This document shows positions 13,161-24,213 of a stretch of DNA of 64,000 nt, one piece after another. The DNA is from Varroa destructor. Taxonomy: Eukaryota > Arthropoda > Arachnida > Mesostigmata > Varroidae. Numbering within the stretch: the first letter of the stretch is position 1; each line of letters starts with the position of its first letter. The stretch is from the NCBI RefSeq assembly GCF_002443255.2, contig NW_019211454.1:60350894-60414893 (forward strand), given 5' to 3'. Under the pieces are notes generated by a model that did not search any database, was not told the DNA's origin, and saw only the letters and a list, made by a program, of their open reading frames with translations. A program made the position numbers and the translations under genes.

Positions 13161-14325
13161 TATTAAACCAAATGCCGTAGAGTATTCCCGGGTGGAGTGG
13201 AAATGCAAAATAGGATCGACATAAAGGACCACAAATTCAAAACAAGTAATTGTCTACTGTACTTTAATAAGACTGCCCGTATATGGCAGACAATCAATAA
13301 TTTCTGGCAGCATCAACTTATAAAAAATACCCTGCAATTTTTCCTACAGGCTTAATGCTGGTTTCTTCGCGTTAATTTCTAAGCTTTCACTATGTCTCAC
13401 CCCGACTGAGTTACGCTTGCCCCTTGATATTACTGCTTGCACCACGTCTTGCCAGACAATCGCTGGGCCCGGCGTTTGTCGAGGCCCATATATTGTATTG
13501 CACGCCAGTGCTGAGCCTCTTTCCCTAGTCGCTCAAGATCAAATCGCATTACCGAAACGCATATCGAGTTTTATTGAGTATTATAGTAGGGATATGGAGA
13601 TTGGTCTTTATGCATGCGCAAGTACATTACAATTATATTTGTATGGAAAAGAGATATAGGAGCTGCAGTATAGAGGTACGCGACATGCACAACGAACGCC
13701 GTTTGCGGAGCTTATAGGTTTCTTATATACATAGAAGGCATATCAGCATAGATAAAATGCCGAAAGATAGCACACGTGGTCTACGATCGGGGCTGGTAAT
13801 AGCCAAAAGTAAAACTAACATTTAGCTAAGCACTCAATAATAGACAAATTTAACTTCTTATGCTTGTGCTTGATATGTATAAATGGCTACGTTTAAGACC
13901 TGCTCAAAAATCTATCATAGAGCTGTAAATCGATGGCAAAGTTAGATCTTAGCAGCTACTTAAGTAGACTAACGACAAATGCAGATGTGCTTAATGTTTT
14001 TGAGATGCGGAACAATCCATTAGATCGCAAGCATTTTGTCCGGCTTACATACCAGTATGTTGGACAAGGCCGTTACGCAGCCGCTAGAATATATCGAGAG
14101 ACTGACAATATGTCGGGTAGCGCCTAAAGCTTTTATTTCTAGACGGGATCCGAACAAGTCGCTATTGATTATTTATAACCCTAGTCGTTACACTCGACTA
14201 TTATTACTAGCGGCTGCACCCCTATAGCATTAGATGTTTCGCTTGCAGTGGTATCCTGCCCAACTCCTGACAACTGACGGACTGATATCTCCACGATCCG
14301 AATCTAACCGTTTTGTACGGTATAC

Positions 14326-14344
14326 GCTTGCTTGCTTGCTTGCT
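14326..14344 (+). repeat. GCTT tetranucleotide microsatellite
   Basis: Four full GCTT units plus GCT. A related shorter run (GCTTGCTTGCTT) occurs near 31165. Confidence 0.9.
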
Positions 14345-14748
14345 CCGTATGGGATTCGTCTAATCTCCCTTTTCCGTAAAGCCTCCTTTTGTTGACATTA
14401 GCTTTTCGGCGGCCAAAGCCTTCGTTCAGGATCTGGATTTAGTGTCGACAACCACGTAGATTACAATCTGACGTCGCTAACGATTCTATTGGTTGTAACG
14501 AAAGTAGCTTACCTTTGTCAGCGCGGTGGGCGCCACTGACCGGTCTTTGTAAGATGTTTGGCCGATGGCTTCTACATCCTCCTTCCTTCACACCGATGAG
14601 AGATCAAGCGGTCGGTTAGGCCTAGCAGTGCGTTTGGTTGCTTCTATAGGTTTTGTCGGGTATATGCTTAACTGCTACCAAATTATAAGACTGCCAATAT
14701 ATCAGCTGACGACAGCATTGGCGTTGAAATTTACAGATTGTGTTAATG

Positions 14749-14749
<1 letters not shown>

Positions 14750-14783
<34 letters not shown>
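14750..14783. repeat. TA dinucleotide array (34 bp)
   Basis: Uninterrupted alternating TA, preceded by GC and followed by AGCTT. It has the same length as the array at 15291-15324 and a similar AGCT right flank. Confidence 0.95.
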
Positions 14784-14785
<2 letters not shown>

Positions 14786-15289
14786 CTTGACAGTAATTGT
14801 TGTATTGCTTGCTGTCGTCTCCTAAAACCGTACCTTACGCGTTCCAATGCTTTATGTATAATTCAACGAGGTTTGTCCTTTGCGGTCATGTACTCGGGTC
14901 GGAACGAACGTTGTAGACATTTCGGCGAGTACCAGGTTTGTACGTACAGACAGCCAGCGTGGGGAATACTCAAAGGCTTTGATGGTTCTTGATATAATTT
15001 GAAACAGTGCTGTCTACGTTAACGCTTTAGTGTAAAATCGATTGTTACTTAGATATTTTACTAATACTTTCCCGTTGCTAAGTTTGATTCCGCTGAAAGC
15101 GTGCTACGGCCTATAGACAGTCACTATAGATTTGTATGTACATGCTTTATCTGCTCACTATTTGCCCTATCTACTATTTCTATTCTATTTATATTCTATA
15201 TAGGTTGATAAAAACAATTTAATACGTTGAAAAGTGTGAGTAACTTTTAAATTTCGCACCGTAAACAATCAAAATCACCATGATATTGG

Positions 15290-15290
<1 letters not shown>

Positions 15291-15324
<34 letters not shown>
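15291..15324. repeat. TA dinucleotide array (34 bp)
   Basis: Uninterrupted TA run flanked by GGC on the left and AGCTAA on the right, 507 bases after the previous array. Confidence 0.95.
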
Positions 15325-15326
<2 letters not shown>

Positions 15327-16596
15327 CTAATTAAGTGTCGTCGAAGAACAATAAATTTATAGGTAAAAATACCGTTTGAAAAAAAGAAAAATGACTGCAA
15401 TTTTCTTATAATCAGAGTTCCTATAATCACGGGAGCTTCCGAATGACGAACCAAAGTCTGCACAATGCACTCCTTGTTGGCCAAATTCTCCGGATTTAAT
15501 ATACTCACACGCAGCGCTATATAATCTTACCTATTTAAAAACACCACATTTTACGTCATACTCGGAACCGGATCAAGGTGTAAAAACTTACATTTACAGA
15601 ACGCCCTTTAAATTCAAAAGACAAGTGCTAAGTGTACACTTCTGTGGAGATTTCGATAACTCCAATTTAGTCACCGCTTCATTCATCCTAATATATATAA
15701 AATAGAGAAGACTTTATTTGTTGCTACATGTGATGACTTGAAGTACAGAAAGCTTGTTACGTTTGTGTAGTTTATATGTTGTAGTGCACAATTCTGAGAA
15801 CGGTAGGAACTGTGTTTTTGACAATCAAACAGCTCCCAAAAGCCCCAGGTTCTCCCTTGTCCAACACAAGACAATAGTTATCAACTATTTTATTTAACGT
15901 CTTTAACTATTTCGGTCGTATAAACAAGTCCCCAAAATAACCTCTTATCTCCTTGGGTACAAATTTGCATGGCATCAGTAATTACATATACGCAATATTT
16001 CAAGTGGTAGGAAACATTCGATCACAATTTTTTTCGAAAATCGTCGCAAAAAGCTTGATGACCCATCGAGCTTTATCACTGGTGTCTAATCTTTATGGAG
16101 TAGGCTTCACCAAGAGTACGGTATTAGTCGTACTTAAGGTAGAGCTGCTATTAGGGACACACGAGTGCGGTTGAAGCCAGTGATATGTCTGTTTCTCTTT
16201 CACTTAGATAATGAAATTATAGATATTAGCATTTGTTTCCAGAATACGGAAATTATATAAATATAAGAATGTAAAAGCGAATTATATTTTACTGGACGAC
16301 GCTCAGTAACCGATATGAATCATTGTAACGTTGGCTTGCCATCTGCTTGCCTTCAACCCCCAAAAAGCTTGAAGCTTATTTCTATATAGCCTACGCAGGC
16401 AAGCGAAATTTCCTAGACTGCACAAGTGACTCCTAGGCTGATTTAGATCCAAGGCATCATAGAATTCTCAATTTTTTTTAGATATAATGTAGCAAAGAAC
16501 ATCCTAGGAACAATATAATCATATTCAGGGGCTATTGACTGACCATTACAATAGGGCCCATGTAAAACCAAGCGTTATTGGACGACAAATTCTCTT

Positions 16597-16610
16597 CCCC
16601 CCCCCCCCCC
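16597..16610 (+). repeat. poly-C tract
   Basis: Fourteen consecutive C, then G and four more C. Such runs are prone to length errors in assembly. Confidence 0.9.
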
Positions 16611-18814
16611 GCCCCATTGTAAAACTGTCGAATACTGTAGTTCCCAAAGTAAACTAAGACCTGCAGCAAACTCCCAAGCGAGTCTGCCTCGGTCTTTGTC
16701 GCAAGAAGAAATCCGTGGCATCGAAAATGTAACAGTACTGGAAAACTTCATCTGTCATCTATTGTGGATGCCGACACCTGGAACGCCGATACCTCGAGCT
16801 GAGAGGTAGTATCATTACAGATTCGCACCATCATATTATTTTGGGTAATTAGTTCTAGTTTGAGAAGCCTGTGCTACAAGCACGCAAAATGTTCTACACT
16901 TGATTCGTTTTCTTGCCAGTATGCTAACTGGTGTGCTTAAGTAGACCAGCCAGCACGCTTAAAGTGAAAATTGAAAAATATATTGAAAGATATCGATCGA
17001 AAGAGACTGGCAATGTGCCAGAGATATTCATAAACATGAATACTACAGGCCACTCCAAGATCGACGAACTCCAAGATCAACGGATCCGGTAGTTACTCGC
17101 AAAAGGGGGCAAAGGATCAACATGTACATGTAACCTGCAATTAACCGAAATCTTTAGGTACTCAAATATCCAAAGCCATTGCTAACACCCATGTGAAAAA
17201 CCAGACATCCAATTATATCAACCGGCTTTGTTGAGATTTTTACCTCAAAGTTACCTAATGAACCACACGGGTCGAATGAAGGCAATTCGTCTAAAAGGTT
17301 ATCACCGAACTCGAAGGCCACAAATTTAGGCTTATTAGCCAGGTCGTCCTGTACGCGTCAGAGCGATAGCAAACATTTTTCAGCGTTTATGGTGCATGCC
17401 GGCCAAAATAAGCTGCGTCTAAAAAATGTATGACGGTGCGTTAACAGAAGCAAATCTGCAGGTAGCAGAGAGCTAAAACCGGCTCAGGATTTCACTGCAG
17501 GGGTTGCGTGTCAGCAGCACACGCTGATTTATACCTTGTTACCTACCTTTAGCGACGCCTACTATGGCTTGACAAGTAGATCGCGCAAGCCGATAGAGTA
17601 CATACTTTATATTTTGACGACAGATAATCTAGAGTAAAGTTTCGTTCTTATAGTCCGGTGAGATGAGTTGTGTATATATAGGATGCCTTAAGAATACGTC
17701 CTACTCTTCCTAGTGCCAGGCTATTCATTAATAAAGCCACCAGGCTAACAGGATTAACTAACTGTCGTGTGCGCACAAAGATATCTTCCCTAGCTGTGAT
17801 TTTCTATGCGGAACGAATAGCAGGAAATTAATTATCCTATGCACCCTAGAGATAATCGAGCCCACGACATTGTAAAGATATGTGCACGCCGCTTTTTGTC
17901 AGCTTTACGAGTAGAATGTATTTCTTTATACATCAGTGGTGCCACCAAGGCCCAGCCGTGATAGACAGGATCGTGCGATAGCTGCGTGTGCGGTTCAGGA
18001 CTTAGGGCTCAAACTCCTAATTAGGAAAATAGGTAACATGTGCAAATTCAATAACAATCGCCCATATATAGGGCAAACGACTTCATGGCACGTTCTTGCT
18101 GCGGCTTTACTTCGTTGGCATTCAGCAAAGAACCCCTCTATGTTGAGAACTTTAAAGACGTGGTCACATCAAGGAGTCACCGAAATGAACGCGCATATCC
18201 TCTGTTTTGCTTTTTTGTGAGAGGCAAAAGACCAATAACTTTGACCTCATACGCCATTAGAAGATGAAATACTGTAGCTCTCCTCAAGTACGATAGAGTT
18301 TCTCGTTAAATACCGCGTTCGCATCATGGATCACGTAATATATTCCAATGTTACTTAACCGCCCCGGTTTGTCCGTTTCCGATTTTCGCAATAAAGATAT
18401 GTCTTGTTGTTCAGTGAAAAGGCATTGTGTGTGTTCGTAACAGAAACATAGCAGTCAAAAGTCTACGACCGCATTATAAAGTCAATAACAGCAATAGTAA
18501 GATTAGAAGGAGAAGCCTGTTCGTATTTGCCTAAAAAAAATTTGCTTGTTAAAGCTCTTGGCTATTTATGTTGTCTACGGGATTAGTAACTAGCTAAATA
18601 GATCAATCCTTATAAACTTGGAAAGCAATCAATAGTTCAGCTCAATTTCGATTCAGAACCCCACGCATTTCCAAGCGTGGTTTCCTCTGTTCATCATAGA
18701 TTGCCTAAGATAAATAGTACATCACAGTGCCGCGAAAATGGCTTCTGTATATAGTATAGCGTTTCTTCTTGTATTGTTTATTTTCTTATTTGGCCTTTTT
18801 TTGTTTTCGATTAG

Positions 18815-19730
18815 GCTCAGGCAAACAACCTACAAGAGGAAGAACAGGACGATGGAACGGGCATCATCAGTCAACTATTGGTTGGCGGAAAGCCCTTTAG
18901 TAGGATCCTGGCTGCCTTTCTGCGTTCGCCTCCTTCACGCTCACCACTAAGCACCCCCGCACACACGACTTCTTCAGTAGCATCAACTGTAGCGCTAACA
19001 GCAATAACGAATATCCCTCCTTCGACGGCAGCCGCGGCAGCATCGATCACCGCACGTCAGTTCCATCACCAGCTACAACAACGCCACGTATCAGCAGCCT
19101 CGCCTCTAGTGGAATCACTGCTTCACCAACAACAGCAACAATTACAGTATCATACAGCTCAGCACCAGGAGTTACTGCAGCAGTTAAACCCATTATACCT
19201 GTTAGATGATAGCAGTTTCCAACAACAAACCAGCTCAATATTTGTACAGCCTTTTTCGGCGGCAGGGGCCGCTGCGGCGGCACAAGCAGAATCGATCGCC
19301 TCTGTCGAACCATCTCCACTTCCACCAAGCAATTCAGCACGGCGCGTTGTAGAGTCCGCAGCAGATGTCGTTCAGAATACCGTGGATACAGTAACAACAC
19401 AAATTGAGGGGCTACTACAGCCGACGGTGGTCACGGTGATAGGTAATAACAACACGAGCAACAATAGTCTCCACAGGGATCTCAGTTATGACGGCACTTC
19501 CGCTATTTTTTCAGCTACCAGCAGCACCGTCAGTAGCAGCAGTATCACTACGAGCAGTAGTTCCAGTTACTTTGCCCCGAGTCTTCACCGCGCAATTCTC
19601 AAGGTCGGCAGGACAGCTGCCGAAGCGGCGAGTGACGCAGCCGCCGATCACCATCAGCTCGCGTCGATATCGGGGGCCACAGTCCAAACAGGAGCCGCTC
19701 CCTTCTCTCTAAATAGCGCCTCCGCAACAG
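18815..19730 (+). CDS. first certain exon of a single-pass membrane protein: Gln/Ala/Ser-rich ectodomain
   Basis: This 916-base exon follows a strong pyrimidine tract and TTAG acceptor; the in-frame triplet just before it is TAG, so the frame cannot extend left. A second acceptor six bases on (CTCAG) would remove two codons. It ends CAACAG/GTATGT in phase 1 and encodes 305 residues plus one base. Numbering from here: an acidic start (EEEQDD at 8-13), a hydrophobic-basic patch (about 17-37), a Gln/His-rich zone (about 81-124), a nine-residue Ala-rich run (about 149-157), a helix-prone stretch rich in Val/Ala/Asp (about 176-201), three overlapping N-glycosylation sequons near 212-216, and a Ser/Thr tract (about 233-251). 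This composition suggests an extended, poorly structured, probably O- and N-glycosylated ectodomain. GC content and codon use differ clearly from the flanking DNA. No domain is recognised, and no signal peptide is in this frame, so it should lie upstream. Confidence 0.85.
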
Positions 19731-21290
19731 GTATGTATATATATAATAAGTATTATGGAATATGCATATGGAATTCTGTTCTATTTCGGTGTAATTGTGC
19801 CTGATATTAAATCATAAGTTGTCTTGTCTTTCTGCTCTAAATCGCAACGATACGAGCGCTTGACTTAGTTCAAAAGAGTACGTCTGTCGCGTGACAAAAC
19901 CCAATGTACGCTTCGTTTTACAGTTTTAAACGCAATCCGATAGGGCTGAGATCGTACGTGTAGATTGGGAGCACTAAAATAGATGGGTGTTTTCGTCGAA
20001 TTGCACTATATATTGATTACGGTTGGTTGAAATAGAACAAGAAGCAAACAACTAGCACGCGATGTAGATCTTCATTCTTTTATGCTCCCATTTTCTACGT
20101 AGCGACCACAAAGCCGGCTAGAGCGTACATCCTGACGGGGCTCTCCCTTTCTGGCCCTCCAACAGCAGGACGGATATTTCTCTAATATATGATAGACGCA
20201 TAAACAAACGTGCCGAAATATTCATAGACAAAGATAAGCGTACGCTGGGGCATAGATGATTTAAAGTAGTCATAGGGTCAGAAAAGCGGCTTGCTTTCTC
20301 ATTGCCTCTTATTCAGTTAGGATTCGAGTAACTAATCTGCTGTGATAGAAAGCCTAATCAGCTACAGAAACTGAGGTGTACACCAGGTCCACTGTGTGTG
20401 TATCGAATATCGAGGGTAGGACACACTTCTTTCTCTCGCAGTCGTTTCCGTAGCGGGCCTTTGTTTTGCTGTAGGTACTAGCGGCACCCATTAAATCAGT
20501 CGGTCGCTGGTAGAAAAGGAGCTAGGGCAAAACCGCCTGAGGGAACGGCACACAAAAGCAGATACACCCGGTTTCTCTAGTCTTGACATAACAGTGACTA
20601 TTACTGTTTGTATAGTGGTGCCTGGCTACTCGCTGTGTCCCTATACTTTGTGACGTATGATGCTATCAAAAAGCAGAAAATGTTCCCGAGCCGTGGAAAA
20701 CGTCGACAGACATAGACTGCCTTGCCACCGCCCCCGCAGCAGAGGCATTTCTGTTCGTCAGTTGGAAGAAAGATGCAAACGCGTATCGTCTACCGTTCCA
20801 GTTCTCAAGGGAGTTCCAGTGTCTTATTCAGCCCCAGTTCGTCTGCTTGGCCCACCTTAAAGTTATAGCCAAAGGCTAATCAGCACGATGGGCGACTTCA
20901 GAGCTAATTTTATAACAGCCTTTACTATAGTACTGCTTCGTTATTTTCGCTCTGCCCTGCTCCTAGAAGCCCCTTTACTGTAGTATTTTTGTCCAAAAAC
21001 CAGGATCCTTGTACAACAGAGCCTCGACGTTAGCCGCTCGAGATGCAAAACTAATGAGAAGAAAGAAGGACGTCCGACGCAGGAAACGAGGATGTACGTA
21101 CATATGGAGGAAATATGTGCTTCTCTGGGCCACTACGAAAAAGTGATGGGGATAGTGGCCTTGGGAGGGCCGAATTGGATGCTATAGAACCGAAGAATTC
21201 CTCCATTCTCCTCCAGTAATTCTGATGCCCCTACCCTTTAGCGGGACGTAGTGTAACCGAGTGAGAGATAATGTAATTTGTGATTTGCAG
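19731..21290 (+). other. intron with an internal open, GC-richer island
   Basis: GT (GTATGT) at 19731 and AG (GATTTGCAG) at 21282-21290 bound a 1.56-kb phase-1 intron. Around 20660-20878 the sequence is richer in GC, and all three plus-strand frames are open for 150-215 bases. One frame reads plausible protein (SWKKDANAYRLPFQF). No well-placed acceptor and donor pair in the right phase was found, so this is noted as a possible alternative exon only. Confidence 0.8.
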
Positions 21291-21471
21291 GAACTACGCC
21301 GGTCGGACCGTTATCCCCGCTCAACGCGACTCTTACCCACGACTACGTTGGAGGCCTGCTCGACGGCGGCAAGGGATCCGACTTGCTTAACGCGACGTTT
21401 TCAGCGCGCCCTACAGCTCACGTCGCCTACAACGACAACGCCAATAGCTGGTGGAGAAATTTTATTCCAAG
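21291..21471 (+). CDS. juxtamembrane exon of the membrane protein, two N-glycosylation sequons
   Basis: A 181-base exon with acceptor TTTGCAG and donor CCAAG/GTAAGC; it enters in phase 1 and leaves in phase 2. It encodes residues 306-365, counted from the start of the 18815 exon. It contains YVGGLLDGGKG, two NAT sequons (N317, N339), the block RPTAHVAYNDN and a Trp pair (NSWWRNF, 359-360). Unlike the preceding exon it has no low-complexity runs and looks like a compact folded segment lying just outside the membrane. Both junctions keep the frame with the neighbouring exons, which strongly supports the gene model. Family not recognised. Confidence 0.88.
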
Positions 21472-21809
21472 GTAAGCAGCGACGCAGGTTGAAGCGACAA
21501 CTCAACATATTGAGAATCCTGTCGATCTGCTTAATCGATGAATGAATGACTAGCTGCGTGACTGGGTTAGACTGAAAATTCGTGCTTAATGGTGTGAGTG
21601 ATTCAGGCTACAGTTTTTCACACTGTCTTTGTTGCATCGCTATTGCTGACATCTTCGACACTCTTCAGCGATCGTCCAGGAACAGAAACTCATACCTGAG
21701 CACGTGACACACATCAACAAAGTGTTTTGTAGTTACTGTTTGGGAATATCATTTTAGTGTTTGAACAAATAAATGTATTTTCTCTTTTACTGGGATTTTC
21801 GGGCAGAAT

Positions 21810-21812
<3 letters not shown>

Positions 21813-21850
<38 letters not shown>
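21813..21850. repeat. TA dinucleotide array (38 bp)
   Basis: Uninterrupted alternating AT between GC and GCTATTTATA, within an intron. Confidence 0.95.
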
Positions 21851-21852
<2 letters not shown>

Positions 21853-22494
21853 TATTTATATATCATGCCAATCACGCTGTGCTTAATACGGTACAGTAGC
21901 TTCTACGTAGAACGTGGACTTAAATTATTTTGATGTATGTTTTCAAATTTCCAAGCTAACGAACTTCGATGGCTAGTTTGAATAGTGGGTGTCAGATGCA
22001 CATTGTACGCGATGTTTAAAATTATGTAGCTGAAAAAACTTTGCAGCTTTTCTATAGATATATAGTAGAATTCACTCTGTATAGCAGCAATTCAGTAAAG
22101 GCGTATTTCTCGGTAGAATACCACATCACTTACAAGTTCGTTGTTGTATTTCATTACATAATTTTAATAATTTTTGACGTTATTACATTATTTCAGTATG
22201 TTCATAGCAAGGGTTTGCTCCTTTTGTCCTTCAGCAGAAGGTTGAGTGACGAGGAAATTCGAAAAATGCTGATTTTATGATTGGAAGCTATGCAGATGCC
22301 TGTGTATGCTGTTTGTCAGCTGTCCTGAGCCCCCATGAGCAGACGTGAGTGCTAAAGAGGCACACGTCCAATACATTCCATGTTAATTTTGTGCCTTTTT
22401 TTACCAAGGTTAAATGCCTGCTAAAGGTGAGACGCAAAGGGTTGTTTAGCTGATAGCAGGCAAGCGTACGGGAAGTGCACAAGACATTATATAT

Positions 22495-22514
22495 TATATA
22501 TATATATATATATA
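22495..22514. repeat. TA dinucleotide array (20 bp)
   Basis: A short pure TA run extending an imperfect TATATAT sequence; intronic. Confidence 0.9.
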
Positions 22515-22729
22515 CAGAATCATCTCAACGCTGAAAGCATAAGCTTGTCCCTCACTACTCGTGCAAAGTCCTGCCATCATTAGTGCAATGTTAAGCAGAA
22601 GCACGAACAAACGCTTTCCAGTGCACTTTCCAGTACTGATGCCTGCGTCATTACGAAGAAGATCTAGGCTTATTCTTTCCCACAACATCGGATATTTTTT
22701 GTCTTTTTCTTTCTGTGAATCGTTGATAG

Positions 22730-22895
22730 GCCAAGCATGTCGCCTGAAGAGGTCCGTGCTCAGTACTACGCCACGTACGACCCTATGACGGGCGTCCGCA
22801 TAGCAGCCACACTAGGAGCCATTATGAGCCTCTTCGCACTCTTCCTTATCTTCAAGGCTAGATGTAAGTCCATCCGATCCAGACTCAACCTTTAG
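22730..22895 (+). CDS. last exon: transmembrane helix and short basic tail
   Basis: The exon begins after GATAG, completes the split Arg codon and runs 166 bases to TAG at 22893-22895. It encodes residues 366-420, counted from the 18815 exon. It opens with a polar stretch (SPEEVRAQYYATYDPMTG) and then an 18-residue hydrophobic helix (about 390-407, IAATLGAIMSLFALFLIF). A positively charged stop-transfer end follows (KARCKSIRSR), with 13 residues after the helix. Positive charge after the helix predicts the large N-terminal part outside the cell (type I, if an upstream exon supplies a signal peptide). A Cys at 411, next to the membrane, could be acylated. There are no kinase, death or adaptor motifs in the tail. 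The summed exons (1263 bases) give exactly 421 codons including the stop. Confidence 0.88.
22864..22869 (+). promoter_or_regulatory. possible alternative splice donor within the last exon
   Basis: GTAAGT, a perfect donor hexamer, lies just after the helix and basic residues (AGAT/GTAAGT), leaving phase 1. Reading through gives the short tail; using it would replace the tail after Arg410. A candidate acceptor, ACCACTGCAG, ends at 23373 and opens about 100 codons in the matching phase, to a stop near 23681. Whether it is used cannot be told from sequence. Confidence 0.4.
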
Positions 22896-24213
22896 CAGGG
22901 TCAAACGGCAAGCAGCAGTTCCGCCTAATCACTAATTCAGCTAGAAGACATCCACTGAATCTAAACCGAGACGCACCAAGACACGAGAAGCAAGTCAAAA
23001 CGATATTCACCAAAATGGCCAACTAAATTCTACAGTCGTAAAACACAAAGAAATACGAAAAAATAATACCGAACATAATAATATTGACGATAAGAATCGC
23101 AGTGATGATGATGACGAGAAAGAACTATAAGCTAAAGCACAATGTTTTGTTTGTGATTTGTCTGATGTGCTGGTGTGAATGTGTACGGTACTTGAAATGT
23201 CTATATTAACACTTTATAGTGTGACATTGCTAGTTAATGAGTGGCTTAGCGAGCTAGAGAGATCTAAGGAAAATCGTGGCGAAAGCGATCGGTCGAACGT
23301 GGTAAACGAACCAGCAGAAGGAGAAAGGCAGTGCAGGACTTCCCTTATTCTCTGTGCATCTATACCACTGCAGGCCACATCGACCCTGGACTTGTGGTCT
23401 TGGTAACCGGCAAATTGCCTAAGGTTGCAGTAGTCGGAAAACATTGTCACTTGGTCCGACTATTATCACGTATATACCCATATAGTTCGTGTAGCTTTCA
23501 ATCAGACAACAACAACATTGTGACAATGATGATGATGGCGACGCTGAAGACTCGCACTCTAGGACGACTGTACCGTACACTTGCTGACACCCTGGACATC
23601 GGCAGCAAATTGTTTTTTGCTGTCCCTCATCGGTGTTTGGCCGCGTCGTCGGCTAAAATTACGCACCGGCCTCCATCTTGACAGCACGCCCGCTACAGTA
23701 TCAGAAACGCTGCCCGGAAGAGCGCACTCTTTCATATTACATAATACATGAGCAAAGGACAATGAAGGAGATGCATGCGCTAATACTTATTTCCATGGAG
23801 GTATTCATTAACAAAGCTTAGCGTGCTTGTTTGTCTTGGCGAAACATACACCAAGCGCGCATACATAATATCCCTGTTAGCTAATGAACAGGTGCGCTAC
23901 CCTGAAAACATCAGATTAGGCACACGCGTACACGGTGAGGATAGTGATTTACAATCACAACTTTGTATATACATACAGGCATATTGGATATGGTACATAC
24001 GTATGCATATTTCTATTCGATATACTCAGACAAGCGAAACTTTAGAGCCTCTAGAGGGGCATCGACTCTTATGATTTACTATTAAGCGATTCACCTCATC
24101 TATAACGAACTAACGCACTTAACGGGATGCCGTTGCCATATCAACGTTGCAGATGAGCATTGTTGTTGTCGAGAAACGACAAGAACATGCAGAATAAAAT
24201 AACTACAAAAAAA
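22896..24213 (+). other. putative 3' untranslated region
   Basis: From the stop codon to just past an AATAAA. It contains AC- and AAT-rich stretches and a GAT/ATG repeat near 23100. An open frame at 23331-23681 (116 codons) is either chance or the alternative tail exon described at 22864. Extent is inferred from the polyadenylation signal. Confidence 0.5.
24193..24198 (+). terminator. polyadenylation signal AATAAA
   Basis: AATAAA 1.3 kb after the stop codon, followed within about 40 bases by a T/G-rich stretch (TATTTTTGTTGATAG), the usual downstream arrangement. I noticed no earlier AATAAA between the stop and here. Confidence 0.5.

Larger units (their letters stand above)
11456..18814 (+). 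other. long putative intron with assembly gap and simple repeats
   Basis: A 7.4-kb GT...AG interval between the candidate small exon and the first certain exon. It contains the 100-N gap (13061-13160), two TA arrays of equal length, a GCTT array, a 14-base C run, and a hairpin with an extra direct copy at 12760-12795. The acceptor side is a clear pyrimidine tract (about 18769-18812) ending TTAG. No open frame inside it is convincing, so it may still hide short exons. Its status as an intron depends on the 11381 exon being real. Confidence 0.4.
21472..22729 (+). other. intron with two TA arrays
   Basis: GTAAGC at 21472 and a pyrimidine-rich acceptor (TTTTTTGTCTTTTTC ... GATAG) ending 22729 define a 1258-base phase-2 intron. 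It holds TA arrays at 21813-21850 and 22495-22514 and no credible exon. Confidence 0.85.

Noticed and set aside
13933..14127. AKLDLSSYL peptide resembling the RT LDL motif
   Set aside because: A single short match; no FG..AP..FQ or YxDD block downstream in any frame.
19047..19400. 117-codon minus-strand frame over the long exon
   Set aside because: Antisense shadow of the GC-rich, repeat-rich coding exon.
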